This document shows positions 1 through 5,023 of a DNA stretch of 5,032 bases, one piece after another. The translations under genes and the position numbers were made by a program. Source of the stretch: Ruminococcus sp. UBA4275 (GTDB taxonomy: Bacteria; Bacillota; Clostridia; Oscillospirales; Ruminococcaceae); assembly GCA_002395085.1 (NCBI GenBank), contig DGVV01000062.1, forward strand, positions 1 to 5,032, given 5' to 3'. The notes below the pieces were generated by a model. That model had not been told where the DNA came from. It searched no databases and saw only the letters and a list, made by a program, of their open reading frames with translations. Each line of letters starts with the position of its first letter. The first letter of the stretch is position 1.

Positions 1-21
1 ACACTTTATCTACAAGCTGAG
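1..21 (-). repeat. 21-bp flanking motif, left copy
   Basis: The plus strand begins ACACTTTATCTACA, then a variable base (A here), then GCTGAG. The reverse complement of 4790-4810 is the same except for that one base (20 of 21 identical). The motif abuts a small hairpin at 21-39, just as the right copy abuts the terminator stem. It touches the window edge, so a larger repeat may continue to the left. Confidence 0.8.
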
Positions 22-39
22 CCTTGCTTTGTGCAAGAC
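21..39 (-). other. Small hairpin downstream of the operon
   Basis: On the minus strand GTCTTGC, a 5-nt loop ACAAA, and GCAAGGC form a 7-bp stem with one G-U pair. It lies about 38 nt after the serine hydrolase stop. No T run follows it within the window, so it is a poor intrinsic terminator. The true operon terminator is probably left of the window. Confidence 0.45.
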
Positions 40-76
40 TCCGGTTATGCATTCTGTTTCTGCGCAAAATCCCCGC

Positions 77-1912
77 TCAGCACGCCCAGAATTGATACAT
101 CTGGAAGACAATGACCGTACAGACCGTTACCGCATTGCCCGTGATATTCATGAGATTCCGCAGCATCGGGAGTCTGCCCTTCTCCCCTTTCAGCATCCGC
201 ACAGCCGATACCGCTGCCGCTGCCGTGCAGACCGCCGCGCACAGCATTTGCAGGATGCCGAATGCCTTGCCCGCTGTGTACGACAAGCCGTATGCATTCG
301 CATACGCCTGAATCGTCAGCACAAACAGCAGCGAGATCAGCTTCATGACCTGCGCCGCACGAATGACCGCTGCACCCTTTTCCGGCCTCAGACGATGATC
401 TTTTTTCAGCATCCGCTTGATCCGCAGTGCGAACAGCGAGACAACCGCCGCAATCAGATACCCCGAAAACAGCAGCATCATCGGGATGTAATTCCGCACC
501 TCTACAATCGACGATGCCGCCGAACACAGTGCCTTGCTTCCATCCTCCAGCGTCACAAGCTGAAGCAGATTTCCTTCGCCGGCGTAGATGTTTTCTCCGA
601 TCGCACAGACATCCAGATTCTTCTTGCTGATGTAAAACGCATCGTTCAGATAGGCAAGATACATCCCGATGCCGCGCAGATTCGTGCGCGCTGTCATATA
701 GTAACTGTCTGTTTTCAGCGGCGCACCGCCCGCCGCCGGATACAGATTCAGCGCTTTCTCCCCGAAAACATCATCCATCAGATTCCGGATGTATGCGTTG
801 TTCTTCTCGTTCGTCGCAACAACATAGCCGTATTTCGAGACCGGATCGAACATCATTTCCGCATCAAAGCCGGCAGTCGCGCCGCTATGCCCGTAGATCG
901 TACAGGCGCGCTCCGCGATCTCGAAACCGTGCGTCATGACCGGATACGTCCCGATGAACAGGCTTCCCGCAAACATCTTCTGCTGTGTCTCCGGATGCGC
1001 AAACAGCGGCGCACTGTCATCCACAAATGCACGCGCATACCGCGCAAGATCGTCAATCGTGCCCGTTGCAGCGCCCGCCGGATACGCCGCAATGAAATCC
1101 AGCGATTTGCCGAGCGCATTGCTGTTTATCATGCCGGAACGGTAGCAATTTACCTGCTCCCGCTGCGCCCTGACCCATTCGTTGTCGCTGTGGTCGGGCG
1201 CAATCGCGGTATGCTCCATGCCAAGCGGCTCGAAAATGTGCCTGTGGACATATTCGCAGAAGTCCTCGCCCGACACACATTCCAGCACATACGCCGCAAG
1301 CGCTGCACCCCAGTTCGAGTACGTCGAGACTGTGCCCGGGCGGAACATCTGCGCCGGTTCGCCCTCCTGCAAGCACTGCCCCAGCGGACGGATCTTTGCC
1401 GCATTCCGCGTACCGAAACTGTAGGTCGATTCGCACCAGCCGCCGGTGTGATTCATCAGATCCAGCATCGTGATCGGATCATCATACTGCAAATGCCGCA
1501 GAAATCCCGCCGGCAGATAGCTGCGGATGTCCGCTTCCAGATCGAGTCTCCCCTGCTCCCAGAGCTGCATCGCGCTGACCCAGACCATCGTTTTGCTGAT
1601 GCTGCCCCACTCATAAACCGTATCGCTGTCCGCAGGGATGTGATTTGCATGGTCGATGTCTCCGGTCGTTTGCCGCAGAACGGTCTCATCGCCGCGGAAA
1701 ATCAGCAGCGAATAAGAGCCGGAAATCGCGCTGCCGTCTTTGTCGGTTGTCGCTTCCTCCGCGCGCGCATCCAGCATCATTTCCAGCTGCGAAACCTTTT
1801 TGCCGGAAGGCAGCAGGTCATCTGCCGCTGCGCCTGCGGGAAATGTCAGCGCGGAGATCAGCGTACAGGCTGCGCCCAGTGCCGCCGCGCATCTCATTGT
1901 GAATCTTCTCAT
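77..1912 (-). CDS. Exported serine hydrolase (beta-lactamase/PBP4-like, peptidase S12 class) with C-terminal membrane domain
   Basis: Predicted 611-aa secreted, membrane-anchored serine hydrolase. Residues 1 to about 30 form a signal peptide: Arg-rich start, hydrophobic core, and a small-residue end (AGAAA) before DD. The catalytic domain, about 40-390, carries all three landmarks of the Pfam Beta-lactamase family: SISK at 104-107 (nucleophile Ser and Lys), YSN at 198-200, and HSG at 342-344 in place of KTG. It also has the typical NHTGG at about 154-158. A non-catalytic stretch (about 400-470) follows, then about four hydrophobic segments (near 475-496, 520-540, 549-571, 588-607), so the domain should face outward. 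The start is the ATG at 1912, 8 nt after AAGGAGG; an earlier in-frame ATG at 1945 lies inside the previous gene. The family includes beta-lactamases, D,D-peptidases, D-aminopeptidases and esterases, so the substrate is unknown. As last gene of an ABC transporter operon, a role in processing an envelope-active or peptide substrate is inferred. Confidence 0.9.
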   Translation of the reverse strand: MRRFTMRCAAALGAACTLISALTFPAGAAADDLLPSGKKVSQLEMMLDARAEEATTDKDGSAISGSYSLLIFRGDETVLRQTTGDIDHANHIPADSDTVYEWGSISKTMVWVSAMQLWEQGRLDLEADIRSYLPAGFLRHLQYDDPITMLDLMNHTGGWCESTYSFGTRNAAKIRPLGQCLQEGEPAQMFRPGTVSTYSNWGAALAAYVLECVSGEDFCEYVHRHIFEPLGMEHTAIAPDHSDNEWVRAQREQVNCYRSGMINSNALGKSLDFIAAYPAGAATGTIDDLARYARAFVDDSAPLFAHPETQQKMFAGSLFIGTYPVMTHGFEIAERACTIYGHSGATAGFDAEMMFDPVSKYGYVVATNEKNNAYIRNLMDDVFGEKALNLYPAAGGAPLKTDSYYMTARTNLRGIGMYLAYLNDAFYISKKNLDVCAIGENIYAGEGNLLQLVTLEDGSKALCSAASSIVEVRNYIPMMLLFSGYLIAAVVSLFALRIKRMLKKDHRLRPEKGAAVIRAAQVMKLISLLFVLTIQAYANAYGLSYTAGKAFGILQMLCAAVCTAAAAVSAVRMLKGEKGRLPMLRNLMNITGNAVTVCTVIVFQMYQFWAC

Positions 1913-1920
1913 GCCGCAAG

Positions 1921-1927
1921 CCTCCTT
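1921..1927 (-). promoter_or_regulatory. Ribosome binding site deciding the serine hydrolase start
   Basis: AAGGAGG on the minus strand, 8 nt before the ATG at 1912. The TAA stop of the second permease supplies its two leading A bases. The start it selects gives a clean signal peptide beginning MRRFTMRC. Confidence 0.9.
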
Positions 1928-2675
1928 ACAGTTCTGTCTTGTCATATTGGATAACCGTTTTCACATAGCCCGAAAGCAGAGCGCCGACACCGGTTGTAAT
2001 CATCAGGAACATCATCGGGATGCCGCTGAGAATCCCCGAAAGCGAACCCGCAATCGCAAACAGCGCACTGAACGCAACATTGACCAGCGGCACGCTCTGC
2101 TGAAGCGTCAGCAGCAAAACGATCACCGCATCCAATGCGTAAAAAATGCCGATTACCAGCAGAATTCCCTTCCATGAAACACGGGCTGTAACGCTCTTTC
2201 TTTTGCAGAAGCTCTTGTTCAGGATGATGCCCATTGCCGCCATACCGACCAGATAGCCCAGCCAGATCATGCAGTTGTACAGCGCAGACGCACCCGGAAA
2301 GCTGATCAATTCTGTCAATGCCTGATCCAATTCTGTGCCGTCCGGCTGAATCAGCAGGCGCAGCAGAGCAAGCAGCCAGCAGATCACAACCACTGCCGAG
2401 AACGCTCCGGCTATCAGCAGAAACCGCGCAGTTACGATGGATTTGCGGTCAGTCGGAAGGACTGCGTTCATCTGCTCCGCCTCCGCCGTCAGCTTGAACA
2501 GATGCGAGGGCAGCAGCAGCGCGAACAGCGGCAGCACAAACCCGAACAGCAGCGGCGACACGATCAGCGCCAGCAGCATGACCGCCAGCAAAATCCCGCC
2601 GAACCAGTACAGCTCCTTCTTTCTGCCGTTCATCATGATGAGATCCGAGCGGATCAGATTCCGTATCATTTGCAT
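1926..2675 (-). CDS. ABC-2 type transporter permease, second of two
   Basis: Predicted 249-aa integral membrane protein with about six hydrophobic segments (near 26-44, 45-59, 84-108, 132-152, 170-190, 197-237). After the second segment comes a short cytoplasmic motif, LPTDRKSIVTARFL (73-86). This matches the 'LPvsRkeiV' signature that I associate with the ABC2_membrane_5 group of ABC-2 permeases. The open frame runs up to 2744, but the start is placed at the ATG at 2675 because AAGGAGGG lies 8 nt before it, and the added 23 residues are polar and would overlap the preceding gene. It begins MQMIRNLIRSDL, a typical amphipathic start for this family. Its gene follows the other permease by 14 nt, and the two are distant paralogs that probably form a heterodimeric channel with the ATPase at 3357-4241. 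The transported substrate is unknown. Confidence 0.87.
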   Translation of the reverse strand: MQMIRNLIRSDLIMMNGRKKELYWFGGILLAVMLLALIVSPLLFGFVLPLFALLLPSHLFKLTAEAEQMNAVLPTDRKSIVTARFLLIAGAFSAVVVICWLLALLRLLIQPDGTELDQALTELISFPGASALYNCMIWLGYLVGMAAMGIILNKSFCKRKSVTARVSWKGILLVIGIFYALDAVIVLLLTLQQSVPLVNVAFSALFAIAGSLSGILSGIPMMFLMITTGVGALLSGYVKTVIQYDKTEL

Positions 2676-2683
2676 ATCCGATC

Positions 2684-2690
2684 CCTCCTT
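2684..2690 (-). promoter_or_regulatory. Ribosome binding site deciding the second permease start
   Basis: AAGGAGG (followed by another G) on the minus strand, 8 nt before the ATG at 2675. Its first A is the last base of the upstream permease's TAA stop. It decides for 2675 over the upstream in-frame ATG at 2744. Confidence 0.9.
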
Positions 2691-3388
2691 TACAGTTCGC
2701 GGTCTGCGAGCTTTTTCACCGTGATTTCGCAAAACAGCGCACACAGCCCGAACATCACCAGATGAATCACAGCCGCAGCCAGCAGCTTCCCGCTCAGCGT
2801 TGCCGGAAGGAGCTGACTGGGCGACGGCAGCCTGCCCTCCGCCATCTGGCTCAGAATGAACCAGATCGCAAGGAACAGCGCAATCAGCACCAGCAGAATG
2901 ATCTTCGTTTCATGTTCCCTGCCGAAAATATCGCAGAGCATCCGCAGCAGCGGCATCAGGAGCATCACCAGTACAAAAATCACAATGTAAGCCGCCGGCA
3001 TTGCGAACGCACTTTCCGTCCGCGCGGCGGTCTCCTCCGGCGAGAGGTACAGTCGGTACAGCTCCAGCCGCGTCGAGATCCACGCGATCAGCAGCGTGCC
3101 AAGCTCACCGGCCAGCGCCGAGAGACTGCATTCCAGAAACGCAGCCCGCGTGATTGCACTGCGCTGCACCGGCAGAATGCCGTAAATCTTGCTGCCCGCA
3201 TCCTGCGTCGTGAGATTCTGCGCCGGCATGAACACCGTTATCATCGCCAGCGAGAACATCGGCGCGGTTGACGGCGCGATCATCAGCACGACGCTCAGAC
3301 ACGCGAGCAGCAGCACAATCCAGAAGTCCAGCAGCGATGCCTTCGTGGTCACAAAGTCAAATCTGACCATTTTTACGATGTCCCGCAT
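2690..3388 (-). CDS. ABC-2 type transporter permease, first of two
   Basis: Predicted 232-aa membrane protein with about six hydrophobic segments (near 20-39, 41-57, 84-104, 129-151, 162-181, 200-221). It carries the loop motif LPVQRSAITRAAFLE (72-86), at the same place as LPTDRKSIV in the next gene's product, so I place it in the same ABC2_membrane_5-like family. The sequences otherwise differ, so this is a heteromeric pair. The start is the ATG at 3388, with AAGGAGG at 3395-3401 and a 6-nt gap. The ATG at 3406 would add only MRRRQS and has no such site. The first 32 nt overlap the end of the ATPase gene in another frame, and the Shine-Dalgarno site lies within ATPase codons, which suggests translational coupling. 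A charged, extracellular-looking loop sits at about 112-127. The substrate is unknown. Confidence 0.87.
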   Translation of the reverse strand: MRDIVKMVRFDFVTTKASLLDFWIVLLLACLSVVLMIAPSTAPMFSLAMITVFMPAQNLTTQDAGSKIYGILPVQRSAITRAAFLECSLSALAGELGTLLIAWISTRLELYRLYLSPEETAARTESAFAMPAAYIVIFVLVMLLMPLLRMLCDIFGREHETKIILLVLIALFLAIWFILSQMAEGRLPSPSQLLPATLSGKLLAAAVIHLVMFGLCALFCEITVKKLADREL

Positions 3389-4241
3389 ACTTTGCCTCCT
3401 TCGCAATATAAACCAAAATTTCGTCGATGCTCGCTTTCTCCGTCACCAGCTCCTCCGGCACTTCATCCAGATATTTCGTGTGCAGCATCGCGTCGCTGCC
3501 GTTGCGGTATGCGTGGTAGCCGATGCACTTTTCCAGCAGCGCATCCGGAAATTCATCCGCCGCGCCTTTCACCACAACATAGCTGCTTTCGAGTTCATCC
3601 TTCGTGCCGGTGAACCACACCTTGCCGGCGTGCAGCACCGTGATGTAATCCGCGATGCGCTCCACATCCGAGGTGATGTGCGTGGAAAACAGCACACCGC
3701 GGTTCTCATCCTCGATGTACTCCGCGAGGATGTCCAGCAGTTCATCGCGCGCAACCGGATCGAGACCGCTTGTCGGCTCATCCAGAATGATGAGTTCCGC
3801 CTTGTGTGAGAGCGCCGCTGCGATCATCAGCTTCATCTTCATGCCCTTCGAGAAATCTCCCACCGGACGATTATCCGGCAGCTCGAATTGCGCGATTCTG
3901 CTTGCATATTCCTTGCTGTCCCAATCCTTGTAAAACGGCTTGAGCTGCTGCTCGATCTGCTTCGCATTCAGATGCCCCGCGAGATACAGGCTGTCAAACA
4001 CTACGCCGATGCGCTCTTTCATTGCGATGGCATCCTTGCGGTTATCCAGTCCGCAGACTGTGATTCTGCCGCTGTCGGGATTCGCCATGCCGAGAATTGA
4101 CCGGATTGTGGTCGTCTTGCCTGAGCCATTCTGCCCGACAAACCCCATAATATACCCCTTCGGCAGCGCAAAGCTGACATCCTTCAGCGCAAAACCGTCG
4201 TATTCTTTGCACAGCCCCTCAATCTCCAGAATATTTTCCAT
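3357..4241 (-). CDS. ABC transporter ATP-binding protein (YtrB-like subgroup)
   Basis: Predicted 294-aa cytoplasmic ATPase energising the two permeases. In order: Walker A GQNGSGKT (36-43); a Q-loop region reading GVVFDSLYL, with Asp at 83 where many ABC ATPases have Gln; a degenerate signature FSKGMKMKL (130-138) instead of LSGGQ; Walker B LIILDEP (150-156) with catalytic Glu155; D-loop SGLD (158-161); and switch His188 in STH. All residues needed for hydrolysis are present. The C-terminal 80 residues or so form the extra domain usual in ABC-2 exporter ATPases. The degenerate signature is familiar from ABC-2 ATPases beside YtrA-type regulators. The start ATG at 4241 overlaps the regulator's stop codon (TAATG), with GGAGG 7 nt upstream. 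The 3' end overlaps the first permease gene by 32 nt. Export of a peptide, lipid or antibiotic is likely but not shown. Confidence 0.95.
   Translation of the reverse strand: MENILEIEGLCKEYDGFALKDVSFALPKGYIMGFVGQNGSGKTTTIRSILGMANPDSGRITVCGLDNRKDAIAMKERIGVVFDSLYLAGHLNAKQIEQQLKPFYKDWDSKEYASRIAQFELPDNRPVGDFSKGMKMKLMIAAALSHKAELIILDEPTSGLDPVARDELLDILAEYIEDENRGVLFSTHITSDVERIADYITVLHAGKVWFTGTKDELESSYVVVKGAADEFPDALLEKCIGYHAYRNGSDAMLHTKYLDEVPEELVTEKASIDEILVYIAKEAKYAGHRKNGQI
3395..3401 (-). promoter_or_regulatory. Ribosome binding site deciding the first permease start
   Basis: AAGGAGG on the minus strand, 6 nt before the ATG at 3388. It is embedded in the ATPase codons for Ala-Lys-Glu-Ala. It decides for the ATG at 3388 over the one at 3406. 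Confidence 0.9.
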
Positions 4242-4615
4242 TACGATTCCTCCATAAATCTGCGCAGCACCGCAACGATCTCATCATCTGTTAAACCTGC
4301 ATTTCTGCCGTTGCGGACTGCTTTTTCCAGCCCTTCCTCCATTTCGCAGAGCATCCTTTCACGCAGCAGGTCATTGTTCCGCGGGGCAACATAATAGCCC
4401 TTTCCCGCCACGGATACGATGAAGCCTTCCTCCGCAAGATCGTTATAAACCCGCGTCGTCGTGATGACGCTGATCTTCAGATCGCGTGCAAGCTGCCGGA
4501 TCGACGGCATCTGCTCATCCTCCTGCACCTTGCCCTCTAAAATCTGCTGCTTGATCTGCGTTTCGATCTGCTCATAGATCGGGACATCTGACTTATTCTT
4601 AACAATAATTTTCAT
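4241..4615 (-). CDS. GntR-family transcriptional regulator, YtrA subfamily
   Basis: Predicted 124-aa DNA-binding protein. Residues about 11-77 form the GntR winged helix-turn-helix: VPIYEQIETQIKQQILEGKV, then MPSIRQLARDLKIS, the recognition helix region VITTTRVYNDLAEEG, and the wing GKGYYV (71-76). Only about 45 residues follow, predicted helical, with no large ligand-binding domain. That short tail defines the YtrA subfamily, whose members usually repress an ABC transporter operon that they head. The gene is first in the operon. AAGGA lies 9 nt before the ATG, and the dyad over its promoter is the obvious operator, so autorepression is inferred. The last codons (GAGGAATCGTAA) include part of the Shine-Dalgarno site of the ATPase gene. 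The inducing signal cannot be deduced; in relatives it is often cell-wall-active antibiotics. Confidence 0.94.
   Translation of the reverse strand: MKIIVKNKSDVPIYEQIETQIKQQILEGKVQEDEQMPSIRQLARDLKISVITTTRVYNDLAEEGFIVSVAGKGYYVAPRNNDLLRERMLCEMEEGLEKAVRNGRNAGLTDDEIVAVLRRFMEES
4249..4253 (-). promoter_or_regulatory. Ribosome binding site of the ATPase gene
   Basis: GGAGG on the minus strand, 7 nt before the ATG at 4241. It lies within the last codons of the regulator gene and supports coupled translation across the TAATG junction. Confidence 0.85.
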
Positions 4616-4624
4616 AGCGCGCCG

Positions 4625-4629
4625 TCCTT
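4625..4629 (-). promoter_or_regulatory. Ribosome binding site of the GntR regulator gene
   Basis: AAGGA on the minus strand, 9 nt before the ATG at 4615. It is weaker than the AGGAGG sites of the downstream genes and touches the edge of the operator dyad. Lower translation of the repressor relative to the transporter would be the expected outcome. Confidence 0.65.
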
Positions 4630-4656
4630 ACTGTTATTATCATGATATATACAGTA
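4629..4656. promoter_or_regulatory. 28-bp dyad operator for the GntR/YtrA regulator
   Basis: The dyad is centred between 4642 and 4643. The outer arms TACTGT (4629-4634) and ACAGTA (4651-4656) are perfect complements. The inner core TATCATGATA (4638-4647) is a perfect palindrome on the same axis. Only the three pairs 4635-4637/4648-4650 fail, so 11 of 14 half-site positions match. The site covers most of the -10 box, the expected start site and the edge of the Shine-Dalgarno sequence, where a bound dimer would block transcription. That this operon's own regulator binds here is inferred from position and family habit. Confidence 0.8.
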
Positions 4657-4681
4657 TAACACCTTTCCACCTGTTTGTCAA
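4653..4681 (-). promoter_or_regulatory. Sigma-A promoter of the operon
   Basis: On the minus strand the -35 box is TTGACA (4676-4681, exact consensus), the spacer is 17 nt (4659-4675) and the -10 box is TATACT (4653-4658, one base off consensus). A TG one base before the -10 (4660-4661) gives an extended -10 element. The start site should be near 4646, giving a leader of about 30 nt before the regulator ATG. A run of seven A on this strand (4696-4702) lies where an UP element could be. This is a very strong promoter by sequence, as expected for one held down by a repressor. Confidence 0.9.
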
Positions 4682-4758
4682 CCCCTTTCCCTGCATTTTT
4701 TTACAAAGCACAGTTCTGCGCAATACATACGCCCGCGAAAAATAACGTATCACCGTAC

Positions 4759-4790
4759 AAAAAAGGGATTCTCCCATACAGGAGAATCCC
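4759..4790 (-). terminator. Intrinsic terminator for transcription entering from the right
   Basis: A perfect 10-bp stem, GGGATTCTCC (4765-4774) with GGAGAATCCC (4781-4790), has a 6-nt loop. On the minus strand it is followed directly by six T (4764 to 4759). The plus strand has no T run after the stem, so it works one way only. No gene ends just upstream within the window, so it should end a transcript that begins beyond 5032 or within the repeat block. It would protect the repressed promoter from read-through. Confidence 0.85.
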
Positions 4791-4810
4791 TCAGCCTGTA
4801 GATAAAGTGT
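4790..4810 (+). repeat. 21-bp flanking motif, right copy
   Basis: It reads CTCAGCC then TGTAGATAAAGTGT on the plus strand, inverted relative to 1-21. Its first base is the last base of the terminator stem at 4781-4790. With the left copy it brackets the whole operon. Confidence 0.8.
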
Positions 4811-4849
4811 CTCCGACGGATTTATATTGAGGGTGCCGCTCGCTTCGCA

Positions 4850-4869
4850 TGAATTTGCAGGCAAATTCA
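4850..4869. repeat. Palindrome A1 (9-2-9)
   Basis: TGAATTTGC and GCAAATTCA are perfect complements around the two bases AG. It shares the core TGARTTTGC/GCAAAYTCA with the palindrome at 5000-5023. Confidence 0.85.
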
Positions 4870-4882
4870 CCTCAAACTCCCG

Positions 4883-4905
4883 CTTAAGGGCTACTAGCCC
4901 TTAAG
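4883..4905. repeat. Palindrome B1 (11-1-11)
   Basis: The arm CTTAAGGGCTA (4883-4893) is perfectly complementary to 4895-4905 around one central C. It shares AAGGGNTANTANCCCTT with 4968-4990. T6 follows six bases after the stem on the plus strand (4912-4917), which is too far and interrupted for a standard terminator. Confidence 0.85.
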
Positions 4906-4967
4906 AATCCCTTTTTTGGAACAATATGAAAAAGAACGTATTTGCTATATTTCACATAAATGGGATT

Positions 4968-4990
4968 CCAAAGGGATAGTATCCCTTTGG
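4968..4990. repeat. Palindrome B2 (11-1-11)
   Basis: The arm CCAAAGGGATA (4968-4978) is perfectly complementary to 4980-4990 around one central G. It is the same size and plan as B1, with paired substitutions. Confidence 0.85.
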
Positions 4991-4999
4991 CGGGGTATG

Positions 5000-5023
5000 G
5001 GTGAGTTTGCTTGCAAACTCACC
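5000..5023. repeat. Palindrome A2 (11-2-11)
   Basis: The arm GGTGAGTTTGC (5000-5010) is perfectly complementary to 5013-5023 around TT. It is the counterpart of A1, with the A-T pair at the fourth base of the shared core replaced by G-C. Confidence 0.85.

Larger units (their letters stand above)
4843..4918 (+). repeat. Left arm of a large imperfect inverted repeat
   Basis: It aligns along its whole length with the reverse complement of 4955-5029. By eye about three quarters of positions match, with three 1-nt gaps. Shared blocks in order: CTYCGC, TGARTTTGC, GCAAAYTCACC, CCCGC, AAGGG, TACTA, CCCTT, GAATCCC, TTT. It contains the palindromes at 4850-4869 and 4883-4905. The 36-nt AT-rich stretch 4919-4954 separates the arms. 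Confidence 0.8.

Noticed and set aside
21..39. The hairpin after the last gene as the operon's terminator
   Set aside because: The stem is short with a G-U pair and no T run follows on the minus strand, so I list it only as a hairpin.
29..1954. A plus-strand open frame of 641 codons, longer than the gene opposite it
   Set aside because: It is antisense to the serine hydrolase. Its product is rich in Arg, His, Gln and Cys, has no recognisable domain and no ribosome site. The minus-strand frame has complete catalytic motifs and a signal peptide, so the plus-strand frame is a codon-bias shadow.
2762..3271. A plus-strand open frame of 169 codons
   Set aside because: It is antisense to the first permease. 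Its product is very rich in Gln, Arg and His with no hydrophobic or domain pattern, so it is a shadow.
4640..4870. A minus-strand open frame of 76 codons upstream of the regulator
   Set aside because: It runs through the intrinsic terminator, the promoter and part of a palindrome, has no ribosome site, and its product has no recognisable pattern.
4883..4917. Palindrome B1 plus T6 as a plus-strand terminator
   Set aside because: Six bases separate the stem from the T run and no plus-strand gene precedes it. The symmetric repeat plan explains the palindrome better.
4926..4979. A 17-codon plus-strand frame (MKKNVFAIFHINGIPKG) in the loop of the large inverted repeat
   Set aside because: Only a weak GGA precedes the ATG, there is no clear promoter, and the end of the frame falls in the B2 palindrome. 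It is worth recalling only if it proves conserved in other copies of the repeat.
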